From Actinomycetes bacterium (GTDB lineage Bacteria; Actinomycetota; Actinomycetes; Actinomycetales; Microbacteriaceae), in contig JAEWJX010000043.1 in NCBI GenBank assembly GCA_023386365.1, positions 1 to 41,124 on the forward strand: a DNA stretch of 41,124 nucleotides. Direction: 5' to 3'. The position numbers and the translations under genes are program-made. The notes under the pieces are model-generated. The model ran no database searches. It was not told the DNA's origin and saw only the letters and a list, made by a program, of their open reading frames with translations. This document shows, piece by piece, positions 23,384-31,554 of this stretch (the stretch's first letter is position 1; every line of letters begins with the position of its first letter).

Positions 23384-24076
23384 ATGACCAACATCAGGAA
23401 CATCGACGTCGGCTGGCGCGCCCTCGTGCAGCCGTGGGAGCTGGCCGTCGTGGCCCGATCCGGAGTGATCGAGCGCATCGAGGGACCGGGCCGGCACCGC
23501 CGTCGCCGGCGCGAGGTTTGGCGTGTGATCGACACCCGTGCCCGCTGGATCTCACTGGCCACGCAGGATGTACTGACCGCCGACGGCATGCAGGTGCGCG
23601 TCACCCCGGTGGTGCGCTACCGGGTGGTCGACCCGCGCGCCTGGCTGACCGAGGCCGACATCCCGGTCGACGCCGTGTACGTGCTGGCTCAGCTGGCCGT
23701 GCGAGAGGCGATCGCGGAGCGTCCGCTGGACGAGGTGCTGTCGTCACGTGCCGACCTGCTTGCAGGCGTTCGCGACGCGTTCACGGCGTCCGTGGTCGCT
23801 CTCGGCGCCGAGGTGCTCGAGTTCAGCGTGCGCGACGTGACGCTCTCCGCGGAGCTGCGTCACGCGTTCGCCGAGACGGCTCTCGCCCGCGAGCAGGGCC
23901 GCGCGAAGCTCGAGCGTGCTCGGGCGGATGCGGCGGCGCTGCGTTCGCTGGCGAACGTCGCGCAGGTGCTCGAGGCGCACCCGTCGCTGCTGCAGCTGCG
24001 CACCCTCGAGGCGGCTGCCGCGGGCGGGCAGTTCATCGTGCGGGTTGGGGACGCCGGGTCGGTCGTGGTCGAGTAG
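23384..24076 (+). CDS. SPFH/band-7 domain protein (slipin-like)
   Basis: Predicted 230-aa SPFH-domain protein. VQPWELAVVARSGVIERIEGPGRHRRRR is the start of the domain, followed by VLTADGMQVRVTPVVRYRVVDPRAWL, YVLAQLAVREAIAERPLDEVLSSRADLL and the typical end VRDVTLSAELRHAFAETALAREQGRAKLERARADAAAL, where a coiled coil begins. Unlike most slipins it has no N-terminal membrane helix, and it is short, so it may be soluble or peripheral. ATG 23384 has GAGGAG 7 nt upstream. SPFH proteins assemble into rings or membrane microdomains; bacterial slipins are also found with RNA-repair genes. The structured tRNA-like segment directly upstream fits such a link (inference). Confidence 0.85.
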   Translation: MTNIRNIDVGWRALVQPWELAVVARSGVIERIEGPGRHRRRRREVWRVIDTRARWISLATQDVLTADGMQVRVTPVVRYRVVDPRAWLTEADIPVDAVYVLAQLAVREAIAERPLDEVLSSRADLLAGVRDAFTASVVALGAEVLEFSVRDVTLSAELRHAFAETALAREQGRAKLERARADAAALRSLANVAQVLEAHPSLLQLRTLEAAAAGGQFIVRVGDAGSVVVE

Positions 24077-24089
24077 CGCCGCTGGCGGG

Positions 24090-24115
24090 CGGGCGAGTCC
24101 TTCGGGGCTCGCCCG
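24090..24115 (+). terminator. UUCG hairpin after the SPFH gene
   Basis: Eleven-pair stem: CGGGCGAGTCC (24090-24100), loop TTCG, GGGCTCGCCCG (24105-24115), with one G-T wobble, 14 nt after the stop. Very stable, but no T run follows. Confidence 0.6.
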
Positions 24116-24200
24116 TCATGCGTTGGGCGTCCGCGAATGCGGACGTTGACCCTCGATGTGGGGCGCGCAGTCAACAGACGTACGGAAGCAAGCTTCTCGC

Positions 24201-25382
24201 ATGGCTCTGACGCCACATGCGGTTCTTCGGACGCGCCTCATCGATCATCTCGCCTCGGTCGGAGGCTCGCAGGATCGCGCCGAGATACTAGAGGCCTTGG
24301 CAAGTCAATACGCCGACTTGTGGACGATCGAGGATCAACTCCCGCAGAACACGAGACAGTTCGAATCGAAGTGGCGCAATCGAGTCAGCTTCGAGCGCCA
24401 AAGAATGGTCGACGAGGGTCTGCTCGAGGCCCGCTCGGATGGCATCTGGAAGCTGACCGCTGCCGGCTCGGTGGCCGTGTTGACGACGAAGTCGGCGCGG
24501 ACGCTTTGGCTCCAGGACGAGGTGGCGAGACGCGAAGCACTGTGGGCACAGCTGTTGGCGGTGGACGGTTCGGCAACCATTGCTCCGAATCAGGTTCGGC
24601 AATTGGGGTTTCACGCTGGCCAGCGCGGCGTGTACGTGGATGTCGCCGCAACTCGCAGTGAGTGGACTCCAGACGGTGTTGCCCTAGGTCTCCTCCATCT
24701 GGGAACTCAGTACTCCAACGACATCGCGAGCGACGGTGTGATCTACCAATTCCCGACCACGCAATCCGCTGGTCGCGACCGCACCGAAATCGCCTCCATC
24801 GCTATGGCTCAGAAGCTGATGTTGCCGGTCTTCGTTATCGAACGCACCCAGCCGAGCTCGCCAGTCCGCGTCGTCCATCGAGGTCTTGTAGAGGCAGTCG
24901 ACCTCAAATCGGGAGTCGCCCTCATCACGTTCTATGGGGCCGATCCCGTTCCGACCGCAGAACCGGACGATGATCCCTTCGAGCTCACCGCACCATTGGC
25001 GGAATGGCAGACGGCGCGACGGCGGCCACGTCCGAATCAGGCAAGATTTGCCTTCCGAGTGTTCGCTCGATATGGGCGCCAGTGCGCGGTCTGCGACCTC
25101 ACGCACAAGTCAGTACTGCAGGCCGCGCATCTCCGACCGAAGGCCGGGAGCGGTAGCGACGACCCCCGCAATGGGCTGCCTCTCTGCGCCAACCACCACG
25201 GCCTGTTGGATTCGCATGCGTGGGCGATCGACCCCCAAACGAAAGACGTTCTCGTCGACGAGCACGAGTCGTTTGCGAGCCTCGGAATCACACGAACGAC
25301 GACCGCTTCACTCCGCGCGTATCCGGCCGATGAAGCACTAGAGGACTTGTTCTCGTCCTGGAATCGCGCGCGCAAGACGTAG
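24201..25382 (+). CDS. HNH endonuclease with winged-helix and SRA-like regions
   Basis: Predicted 393-aa nuclease, probably a type IV-like restriction enzyme. The N-terminal part (about 1-90) looks like the Mrr-N winged helix (LWTIEDQLPQNTRQFESKWRNRVSFERQRMVDEGLLEARSDGIWKLTAAG). The middle (about 150-245, with SDGVIYQFPTT and LMLPVFVIERTQPSSPVRVVHRGLVEAVD) has an SRA-like pattern, the domain used to recognise modified bases. The C-terminus is an HNH zinc-finger nuclease: Cys295, Cys298, His310, Asn324, Cys329, His332. ATG 24201 was chosen over an upstream start at 24156, which would add residues without similarity; neither has a good SD. It converges on the Nudix gene with a 5-nt gap. Confidence 0.8.
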   Translation: MALTPHAVLRTRLIDHLASVGGSQDRAEILEALASQYADLWTIEDQLPQNTRQFESKWRNRVSFERQRMVDEGLLEARSDGIWKLTAAGSVAVLTTKSARTLWLQDEVARREALWAQLLAVDGSATIAPNQVRQLGFHAGQRGVYVDVAATRSEWTPDGVALGLLHLGTQYSNDIASDGVIYQFPTTQSAGRDRTEIASIAMAQKLMLPVFVIERTQPSSPVRVVHRGLVEAVDLKSGVALITFYGADPVPTAEPDDDPFELTAPLAEWQTARRRPRPNQARFAFRVFARYGRQCAVCDLTHKSVLQAAHLRPKAGSGSDDPRNGLPLCANHHGLLDSHAWAIDPQTKDVLVDEHESFASLGITRTTTASLRAYPADEALEDLFSSWNRARKT

Positions 25383-25387
25383 TCAAG

Positions 25388-25819
25388 CTAGCGCTTGGAG
25401 GCCAAGCGGCGAACCACAGGTAGATCCGGTTCGGCCCAATCGAGCGAGAGCAGCTCTCTCGGCTCCATCCACTGAAGGAGGTCGTGGTCCGAGCTACGCT
25501 GCGGTCGAGTCTCAGCAAGTTGTGCTGCGAAGCACGTGAGCTGGATGAGGGTGCCGCCGACCCGCGTTACGTCGGTTTGCAGCTCGTTAAGACCCACGAT
25601 TTCAACTGCGAGTTCCTCTTGAATCTCTCGCACCAAGGCGGCCCGCGGCGTCTCACCCGGCTCAACTTTGCCGCCGGGGAACTCCCATTTGCCACCAGCT
25701 GGCTTCGTGGCCATCCGGCGGCACGCCAGCACCAGGCCGCCGTCTTCAATAACGGCTGCGACCACCGCGATTCGTCGAGTCGATTGAACGGTCACGCCAT
25801 CAGTCTGTCGGAGCTTCAC
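25388..25819 (-). CDS. MutT-type Nudix hydrolase
   Basis: Predicted 143-aa Nudix enzyme. RIAVVAAVIEDGGLVLACRR opens the fold, and GGKVEPGETPRAALVREIQEEL is the Nudix box with the REIQEE metal ligands. Members of this size with KWEFPGGK act as 8-oxo-dGTP or CTP pyrophosphohydrolases. A start at GTG 25819 or GTG 25795 is possible; no SD decides. It is convergent with the HNH nuclease. Next to defence genes such enzymes may clean or deplete nucleotides, but a house-cleaning role is as likely. Confidence 0.85.
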   Translation of the reverse strand: MKLRQTDGVTVQSTRRIAVVAAVIEDGGLVLACRRMATKPAGGKWEFPGGKVEPGETPRAALVREIQEELAVEIVGLNELQTDVTRVGGTLIQLTCFAAQLAETRPQRSSDHDLLQWMEPRELLSLDWAEPDLPVVRRLASKR

Positions 25820-25851
25820 GCCGCCTGGGCTGTTGGGCCTCGCGCCGAGAG

Positions 25852-25990
25852 CTAGGCCTCATCGTTGGGTGTCAGGTTGAGGGGCCGGTAGTCGCGCCGA
25901 TGCCGGATATAGCCGCGCTGAACTTGAACCGTAGCGACCAGCAGAACACCACAGCGATCACGCCCCCGAGCTTGAGCTCACGTCGCGCGG
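25852..25990 (-). pseudogene. Frameshifted remnant of a membrane-protein paralogue
   Basis: Reading the minus strand gives two frames that together match the end of the membrane protein at 19479-20150. LGGVIAVVFC (compare VGGVVAVVFC) is in one frame; then, after a shift, QRGYIRHRRDYRPLN and the stop (compare QRGYMRHWREYRPIN). Only about the last 40 codons remain. It sits between the Nudix gene and the helicase operon and shows that a second copy of that gene was lost, perhaps when the adjoining block was inserted. Confidence 0.7.
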
Positions 25991-26011
25991 ATGCGCCAAT
26001 CAGTTGCGGCC

Positions 26012-27973
26012 TCAGTTCCGAAGAGCGTCAGGCAACGCCCTGTGATTCACAACAACCAACTCTTTGTTAGCGCGTGTGAGAGATGTATAGAGCGAGCCCA
26101 GTCGCCCTTCGCCTTCAACAGTCGGGAAGTCTGCGGGTTCAACCACGACTACCGCGTCGAACTCGAGACCCCGCGCCTGATCATGCGAATACAAGCGCAG
26201 GGCACCCGCCGCACCCTTCCATGCCAGCCCGGTGCCGGATTCGGCGGACCACCCGGCGCGGCGAAGTTCCGTCCGGATGTGGTGCGTGTGCGCGACGATT
26301 ATTGCAACCGATCCCTCAGCGTGACGGCTGCAGAGCAACGTTGCCTGCGCTACAGCGACCGGGGCGACCTTGTCGCGCTGAGGGGCACGCACAACGAGCG
26401 GGTCCGGTCCGTCCGACTGCAATGAAACTAGTGCTCGATCCTTGCGCTGAAGTAGACGATTGGCAAATCGCATAATCGGGGCAGTCGAACGATAGCCACG
26501 CTCCAAAGTGGCCACAGGAGTCCTGCCGTCGTCGTCGATCCCAAGCGCGAGCGCGACCGGCCTCCAAGACCGGTACGTGAGCTCGCTTCTTCGCTGGTTC
26601 ATATCTCCAAGAATTGACCAGCCCTGGGCAGCACCCAACCGGCCGAGGATTTCCCATTCAAGCGGATACACATCTTGGCTTTCGTCAACAATGATGTGCG
26701 CGATGTCGCTAAAGACGAAGGGCTTCCTAAACCGGATTCCGAAATACGCTAGAAGAGGCCGCACCTCAGGGCGCCCCTTGATGTGTTCAAAGGGCGGGAG
26801 CGCCCGCAAGAACCTAAACCAGTCCGCGTCCATGGCCTCACCATCGGGAAAAGCGGGCGACGTGCGCAGTTGGTCGTATGCAGCCCGAACGGCCTCCAGC
26901 CGATTGGCTCCTTCCAGTCTTCCTTCCTTCTTTACGGCGTTGTATGTCGCTCGGAGATACTCGAGCACCTCCTCGCCAACGAGGGCGCCATCGTCGACTC
27001 GCGTATCGGTGCCCTCGTCGAACCGCACTCCGGCGAGTTCCTCTAGAAGGTCGGGGAGGGACCTGACCATTACAAAGTCATCGTCATTGCCGACAAGTGC
27101 TCGGACGGCCGGTTCAATATGGTTCGCGTATTCGCGAGTAGGTCCAACGAGCATTACAAGCCCATCGGCACGTTGGGGACCAGCGTCCGAGCTGGTTAGA
27201 TACGCGAGCCGATGCACTGCGATCACCGTCTTACCGGTCCCGGGGTGACCCTGGAAGATGACGGAATCGCTTGAGGGGCGCGTTATCGCGCGATACTGAT
27301 CCGGTTGGAGTGTTGCGAGGACTGGGGCCATGTCGCCACGCTTCGGGCTCGCCAACTTTCGGAGAAGAATCGGCTCCGCACGTAGTTCCATGTGAGCGTT
27401 TGGTCGACTCGACGCAGCTTCGATTTCCGTTCGAACGACGCCAGACGGTCCCGACTCTTGCCCTGCAGACGCCGCGGGAGCCGCAACGAGCATCACCTCG
27501 GTGCGATTCAACGGCGGCGGCACCACGAGTTCACGCCGAGGAAAGAGGGGTGTCGGCGGGAGCGCGGATAGCACCTCGTCCTCGAACACGCTGATGCGCC
27601 CTCCTCCTACTCGATCGAGTGTCCTCACTGCGTGTATGTCCCCAAGGTGCTCGATCCGACCACCAAGGTAGAACGCCTCGCCAAACAACGGGGCCCAAAG
27701 GCTGTACACCGGTATCCCGTTCGCCTCACCACGCTCCGTGCCGATATAGAACTGTTCTCCATCGACGAGTTCGCTGTCCTCGACCAAGCGAACGCGCCCG
27801 ATCAACGTGCCACTACGAGCAAAATCCACGCGGACGCTCGTGGCCCAAGTGTTCTGAATCTGCGAGTTGACGCGACTCTGTACCCGACGCGCTCGCTCGG
27901 CGAGATATTCGTTGTAGCGCTGCTCAGCCGACTGTTCGTCGGCCAGAATCTGCTTCACGTCAGAGGGATTCAT
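26012..27973 (-). CDS. Superfamily 1 helicase, HelD/UvrD type
   Basis: Predicted 653-aa ATP-dependent helicase or translocase. The N-terminus (1-35, DVKQILADEQSAEQRYNEYLAERARRVQSR) is a helical hairpin like that of HelD, the RNA-polymerase-associated SF1 protein. SF1 motifs follow: Q motif near 224-230, Walker A GHPGTGKT 242-249, DESQD 430-434, GDMNQR 456-461, ERGYRST 491-497, RGLEFDAVVVVEP 601-613, TSLTRANKELVVV 630-642. Clear UvrD 1B/2B domains are not obvious. Its ATG lies 14 nt inside the SNF2 gene end, so the two are co-translated. Codon use is less GC-rich than in the left half. Together with the SNF2 gene it may remodel nucleoprotein complexes in defence or transcription; the role is not proven. 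Confidence 0.85.
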   Translation of the reverse strand: MNPSDVKQILADEQSAEQRYNEYLAERARRVQSRVNSQIQNTWATSVRVDFARSGTLIGRVRLVEDSELVDGEQFYIGTERGEANGIPVYSLWAPLFGEAFYLGGRIEHLGDIHAVRTLDRVGGGRISVFEDEVLSALPPTPLFPRRELVVPPPLNRTEVMLVAAPAASAGQESGPSGVVRTEIEAASSRPNAHMELRAEPILLRKLASPKRGDMAPVLATLQPDQYRAITRPSSDSVIFQGHPGTGKTVIAVHRLAYLTSSDAGPQRADGLVMLVGPTREYANHIEPAVRALVGNDDDFVMVRSLPDLLEELAGVRFDEGTDTRVDDGALVGEEVLEYLRATYNAVKKEGRLEGANRLEAVRAAYDQLRTSPAFPDGEAMDADWFRFLRALPPFEHIKGRPEVRPLLAYFGIRFRKPFVFSDIAHIIVDESQDVYPLEWEILGRLGAAQGWSILGDMNQRRSELTYRSWRPVALALGIDDDGRTPVATLERGYRSTAPIMRFANRLLQRKDRALVSLQSDGPDPLVVRAPQRDKVAPVAVAQATLLCSRHAEGSVAIIVAHTHHIRTELRRAGWSAESGTGLAWKGAAGALRLYSHDQARGLEFDAVVVVEPADFPTVEGEGRLGSLYTSLTRANKELVVVNHRALPDALRN

Positions 27974-30900
27974 CCGTCACCTCAACCCAGCAAACGGCAA
28001 GATGCTCAAGACGAATGGCTGCCCCCATTCCCGCCTCAACTTCGGCCATCAGAGCCGCAAATCGTTCCTCAGCACGCCGCTGTTGTCCAAGGTTCATTCG
28101 CATCACGCGCTCACTGCGGTCGTTCCGAGTCAGCGTCTCAAGGCGTCGCTGGATGCTGAACAGCCGTCGCTCATGTTGCTCGGCGAGCACACGGCGCCGC
28201 GAGTCGGCAAGCACAACGTCTTGTTGGTCTCGCCGCTCCTGCTCCTCCTGCTGTCGCTGAAGTAGGGCGTCGGTTGCACGACGCGCAAGGCGAGGTAGCG
28301 CCTCCGGGAGCTGGGCGGTCCCTTCCTGCATGCGTCCTGCGGCAAGCGCAGCGAGAAGCGCATTCGCCGGCCCTTCGCCAACGGCCCGTCCTGTGGCGTC
28401 GACGGCCATACCCCATAGCTCATCGCCGCCGCGACTGGCGTTCTTCGCATGCGACACCACCGCAAGGAAGTGGCCACTACTAATCTCGTCGGTGCGAGGG
28501 ATTCTCGCTGAAGCGAATCGCGCCAGTCGATGCCCGGGAACTTCGACCGCCGCCATAACTAGTGGATTGGTCGACGTAAGCAACGTCGCGCCAGTTTCCT
28601 GCGCACGGTCATGATCAAGAGCAAAATAAAGCCCCGACTCCTGGCGCAGGCCGGACGCCAAGGTTTCGATCTCACTGCGCGTACGACGACCCGTCCGAGC
28701 GAGGGCTGCCAGTCCGTCGGCCATCGCGGCGTTTCCACGAAACTCCACCGAGCGATACTGGTCGAGCCAACGGACGCCACTGGCATCCAGCGTTCGAGCC
28801 CAATCGTCGAGAAGGCACGCGAGCTCGGGAGACCCTACATAGCGCCCGGTCCGTGTCAGCTCCTCGCCAAGGCCCGCTACGGGAACGTCGTTCGCTATCA
28901 GGAGTCCGGTGGACGCATCTGCGAGGTCTTCCAACCCTGCCTTTTGGGTCTCTACAGCGACGACGAACTGGTGCGCCTTTGCTTCACGCTCCTGCTCGGT
29001 CAGAGTGAAGTCCATCGCTTCTTGAAGGAGGCGCATGTTGGTGCCGATGATCGGCTCTAGCGCTCCGATCGACCCCTCGAAGAGTCCGATTCGATCGAGC
29101 ACTTTCGCCATCATCTTGGAGTCGATCGCATCTTCATTTACGAAGTTGAGGACAAGTATCTTGTCTTCCTTCTGACCGATTCGATCGATTCGCCCAATCC
29201 GCTGCTCGATCTCCATCGGGTTCCACGGGAGGTCGAAGTTGATCACCGCAGAACAGAACTCGAAATCCAGACCCTCGGATGCGACTTTATTTGCAAAGAC
29301 GAAGTCAAAGTCTCCGGCCCGAAAACTCGCCATGATTCGTCGACGGTCGTCCTTCTTCACTCCGCCATGTAGTACCGCAATCCGAAACTCATCTCCGAAC
29401 AGGTTCTCGAGTTCCGTAAGCGTCGCGCGCGACCAGGTAAAGAGGAGAGCCTGCTTCTGTTGCCCTTTGAGGTCGCGTAGTTCTTTGCGCAGCACTTCGA
29501 CCTTGGAATCCGCGGCGGTGGCAAGTGCTCTCGCCGCATGAAGCAATTCGGTGTGCGGCTCGACCAGCCGCGAAGTCGGGACCTCTTCATCCCCACCGTC
29601 GTCCGGTCGGCCCTCGAGGACCTCGCGCGCCGCCACGTGGACGCTCGTACTTGCGAGCCGAATCGGCATTTGCATTGAGAAGCCGACGGGTGTGCCTGAG
29701 ACATCGGCGCGCGCTCGGCACCAACGCAGGTACTCCTCGTAGAATCGCGCTTCGACGTCGGTCCATTCGATTGGGACGCGCAGTGCCTCACGCATCGTCT
29801 TGCGCTCGTCAACTTCGGCCTTGCGAGTGCGAGTAACGGTGCTTCCGAGTGGGCTGAGCTCGGCGAGGCACTTTCGTGCGCGGACGATGTCATTCGGCGA
29901 GAGAGGAGCCTTTTGCAGCACCTGCAGGAGCTCCGAGTATTCGGCTCGATCGGTGATGGATGCTCCCAAGACCTCATAGTCGAGTCGCGACAACACTGTG
30001 CGGTAGTCGCGCATCGTGCTCGAGCGGTCCGTGAGCATCTCGCCGATTCGGTTCAAGACGACGTTCGGCCGGATGCGCAACTCCAAATCTTCGACGGCTT
30101 GGTAGTCGGCAGGCTCCAATAGTCCCAACAGGTGAAGCAAGTCTTCTTGCCGAGTGTTGATCGGCGTGGCGGTAAGGAACACGACATTTCCATCGATGCT
30201 CCAGCTTGAAAGCCGCTCGCCTAGGTAGTGACTCTTCGTCCCGGTGTTGCGCATTTGGTGGGCTTCGTCGACGATCACGAGATCAAATTCGGGTGGACTC
30301 TGCTCATCGTCAAGCTCGTCCAACCCTTTCCAGGTTCGAAGCGTTTCCAATGAGCAGAGGTAGCTGAACCGTTTCGGAAGGCGACCAGTACGGAACTTGT
30401 CCAGAAACTCGTCGAGACCCTTGCGATCGAGCACGGCTACTGGCAGGTCGAAGCGCTCCTCCATCTCGTTTTGCCATTTCCCGACCAGGGCAGAAGGACA
30501 CACGATGAGCACCCGATCGGCCTCGTGACGCGCTTCCAGCTCGGTCCAGATCAGTCCGGCCTCAATTGTCTTGCCGAGGCCGACCTCGTCAGCGATCAGC
30601 AGTCGTGCATTCCCGGTCTGAAGGAGCTTAAGAACCGGTTTGAACTGGTAAGGGCGAAATGTAGTGCGAGTGGCCTTGTACGAATAGAGCGTGTCCGCGA
30701 ACATGCCGGAGAGCTTCGCCCGCGTAAGAGTTGCACCAAACCGTGCAACTGGTGATGGCTCGCCTGCCACCCAGTCTGCGGGTTCGGAGGCCATTTCAGC
30801 GATCTTCAGCTTGGACTCCGGAACCCAGTTGAGCGCCCCGTCGCCCCGAACTTGATAGCTCCACGCAGATCCGAGGAAACGACGGTCTCGGACTTCTACG

Positions 30901-31301
30901 TCTCTGCCTTCCGGGATCGTCAGGACGATATCGTCGCGGGTGAACCGTGGTGGCGGCACTGGATTCGACTCGGCCCACAGCTGCTCACCCCACATGTACG
31001 CGTCGACAAGTGGGTGCTCGGGCAACGGGCCGGCAGCCAGCTCTAGTCTCTCTGCGCTTCCCGGTTGTGTTCCGTTTCCAACCTGCACGACCATCGGTGA
31101 CTCGATGCCGACAAACCAGTAGAGCCCTTCCGGGAGAACACATTCGCTGGCGACTCGCACACCGCCGACATCGTCGATCACCGTTGTCACCGTGGCGCCG
31201 ACGACAACGACCCGCTCGAAAGCTCCCTGCTCGAGAACATAGGTCAGGTCTTCAACTATCGGGTGGTAGCCAAATTCACCGACGCGGTTTTCGTCGGTCA
31301 T
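27960..31301 (-). CDS. SNF2/RapA-type helicase
   Basis: Predicted 1113-aa ATPase. Residues 1-190 are an unrecognised, beta-rich N-terminal region. The SF2 core follows: PYQFKPVLKLL, Walker A ADEVGLGKTIEAG (237-249), DEAHQMRN (345-352), LTATPI (376-381), then LFTWSRATLTELENLFG, VASEGLDFEFCSAVINFDLPWNP and QRIGRIDRIGQ (motif VI). The C-terminal 300 residues include a Gln/Glu/Arg-rich coiled coil (EEQERRDQQDVVLADSRRR). This is the RapA/HepA-like branch, also used by DISARM and other defence systems. ATG 31301 overlaps the stop of a short frame (TGATG). No SD is evident. The gene is transcribed with the HelD-like helicase. Base composition is lower in GC than the chromosome at left, suggesting acquisition. 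Confidence 0.87.
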   Translation of the reverse strand: MTDENRVGEFGYHPIVEDLTYVLEQGAFERVVVVGATVTTVIDDVGGVRVASECVLPEGLYWFVGIESPMVVQVGNGTQPGSAERLELAAGPLPEHPLVDAYMWGEQLWAESNPVPPPRFTRDDIVLTIPEGRDVEVRDRRFLGSAWSYQVRGDGALNWVPESKLKIAEMASEPADWVAGEPSPVARFGATLTRAKLSGMFADTLYSYKATRTTFRPYQFKPVLKLLQTGNARLLIADEVGLGKTIEAGLIWTELEARHEADRVLIVCPSALVGKWQNEMEERFDLPVAVLDRKGLDEFLDKFRTGRLPKRFSYLCSLETLRTWKGLDELDDEQSPPEFDLVIVDEAHQMRNTGTKSHYLGERLSSWSIDGNVVFLTATPINTRQEDLLHLLGLLEPADYQAVEDLELRIRPNVVLNRIGEMLTDRSSTMRDYRTVLSRLDYEVLGASITDRAEYSELLQVLQKAPLSPNDIVRARKCLAELSPLGSTVTRTRKAEVDERKTMREALRVPIEWTDVEARFYEEYLRWCRARADVSGTPVGFSMQMPIRLASTSVHVAAREVLEGRPDDGGDEEVPTSRLVEPHTELLHAARALATAADSKVEVLRKELRDLKGQQKQALLFTWSRATLTELENLFGDEFRIAVLHGGVKKDDRRRIMASFRAGDFDFVFANKVASEGLDFEFCSAVINFDLPWNPMEIEQRIGRIDRIGQKEDKILVLNFVNEDAIDSKMMAKVLDRIGLFEGSIGALEPIIGTNMRLLQEAMDFTLTEQEREAKAHQFVVAVETQKAGLEDLADASTGLLIANDVPVAGLGEELTRTGRYVGSPELACLLDDWARTLDASGVRWLDQYRSVEFRGNAAMADGLAALARTGRRTRSEIETLASGLRQESGLYFALDHDRAQETGATLLTSTNPLVMAAVEVPGHRLARFASARIPRTDEISSGHFLAVVSHAKNASRGGDELWGMAVDATGRAVGEGPANALLAALAAGRMQEGTAQLPEALPRLARRATDALLQRQQEEQERRDQQDVVLADSRRRVLAEQHERRLFSIQRRLETLTRNDRSERVMRMNLGQQRRAEERFAALMAEVEAGMGAAIRLEHLAVCWVEVTDESL

Positions 31302-31396
31302 CAGTTGACGATCCGAATTGCGAAGTCGGTGCCGTCGACGACATCCACAACGGTGATACCCCGTGAGCTTGGCGCTCCGACTACTCGGGTCTTCAT
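31301..31396 (-). CDS. Possible 31-aa leader peptide upstream of the SNF2 gene
   Basis: The frame MKTRVVGAPSSRGITVVDVV and on to FAIRIVN ends in TGATG, sharing one base with the helicase start. The same frame is open back to a GTG at 31555 that shares a base with the DUF2130 stop (TAGTG), but that longer part is not protein-like. No SD is visible. It may be a coupling leader for a helicase that lacks its own SD, or chance. Confidence 0.25.
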   Translation of the reverse strand: MKTRVVGAPSSRGITVVDVVDGTDFAIRIVN

Positions 31397-31514
31397 GCTG
31401 TTCCGCACTCCGTTCGGGCAATGGACATCAGCGGCCGACCTCCCGGGCGCGACAGATCGTGAACCGGCGAGGATGGAAGGCAGTATGCCCGCGGAAGAGA
31501 GCTCCGGCCAGTCC

Positions 31515-31544
31515 ATCTTCGGGGGCCTGGTGGCGAGGCGAGCC
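31515..31544 (-). terminator. Weak hairpin after the DUF2130 gene
   Basis: GGGGGC and GCCCCC can pair across about 15 nt in the region just downstream of the DUF2130 stop, with no T run. It could attenuate transcription into the helicase genes, but evidence is slight. Confidence 0.2.
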
Positions 31545-31554
31545 CCCACGGCCA

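Noticed and set aside
28002..28265. Several short plus-strand frames opposite the SNF2 helicase
   Set aside because: They lie antisense to the coiled-coil end of the helicase and lack starts with SD sequences or recognisable domains.
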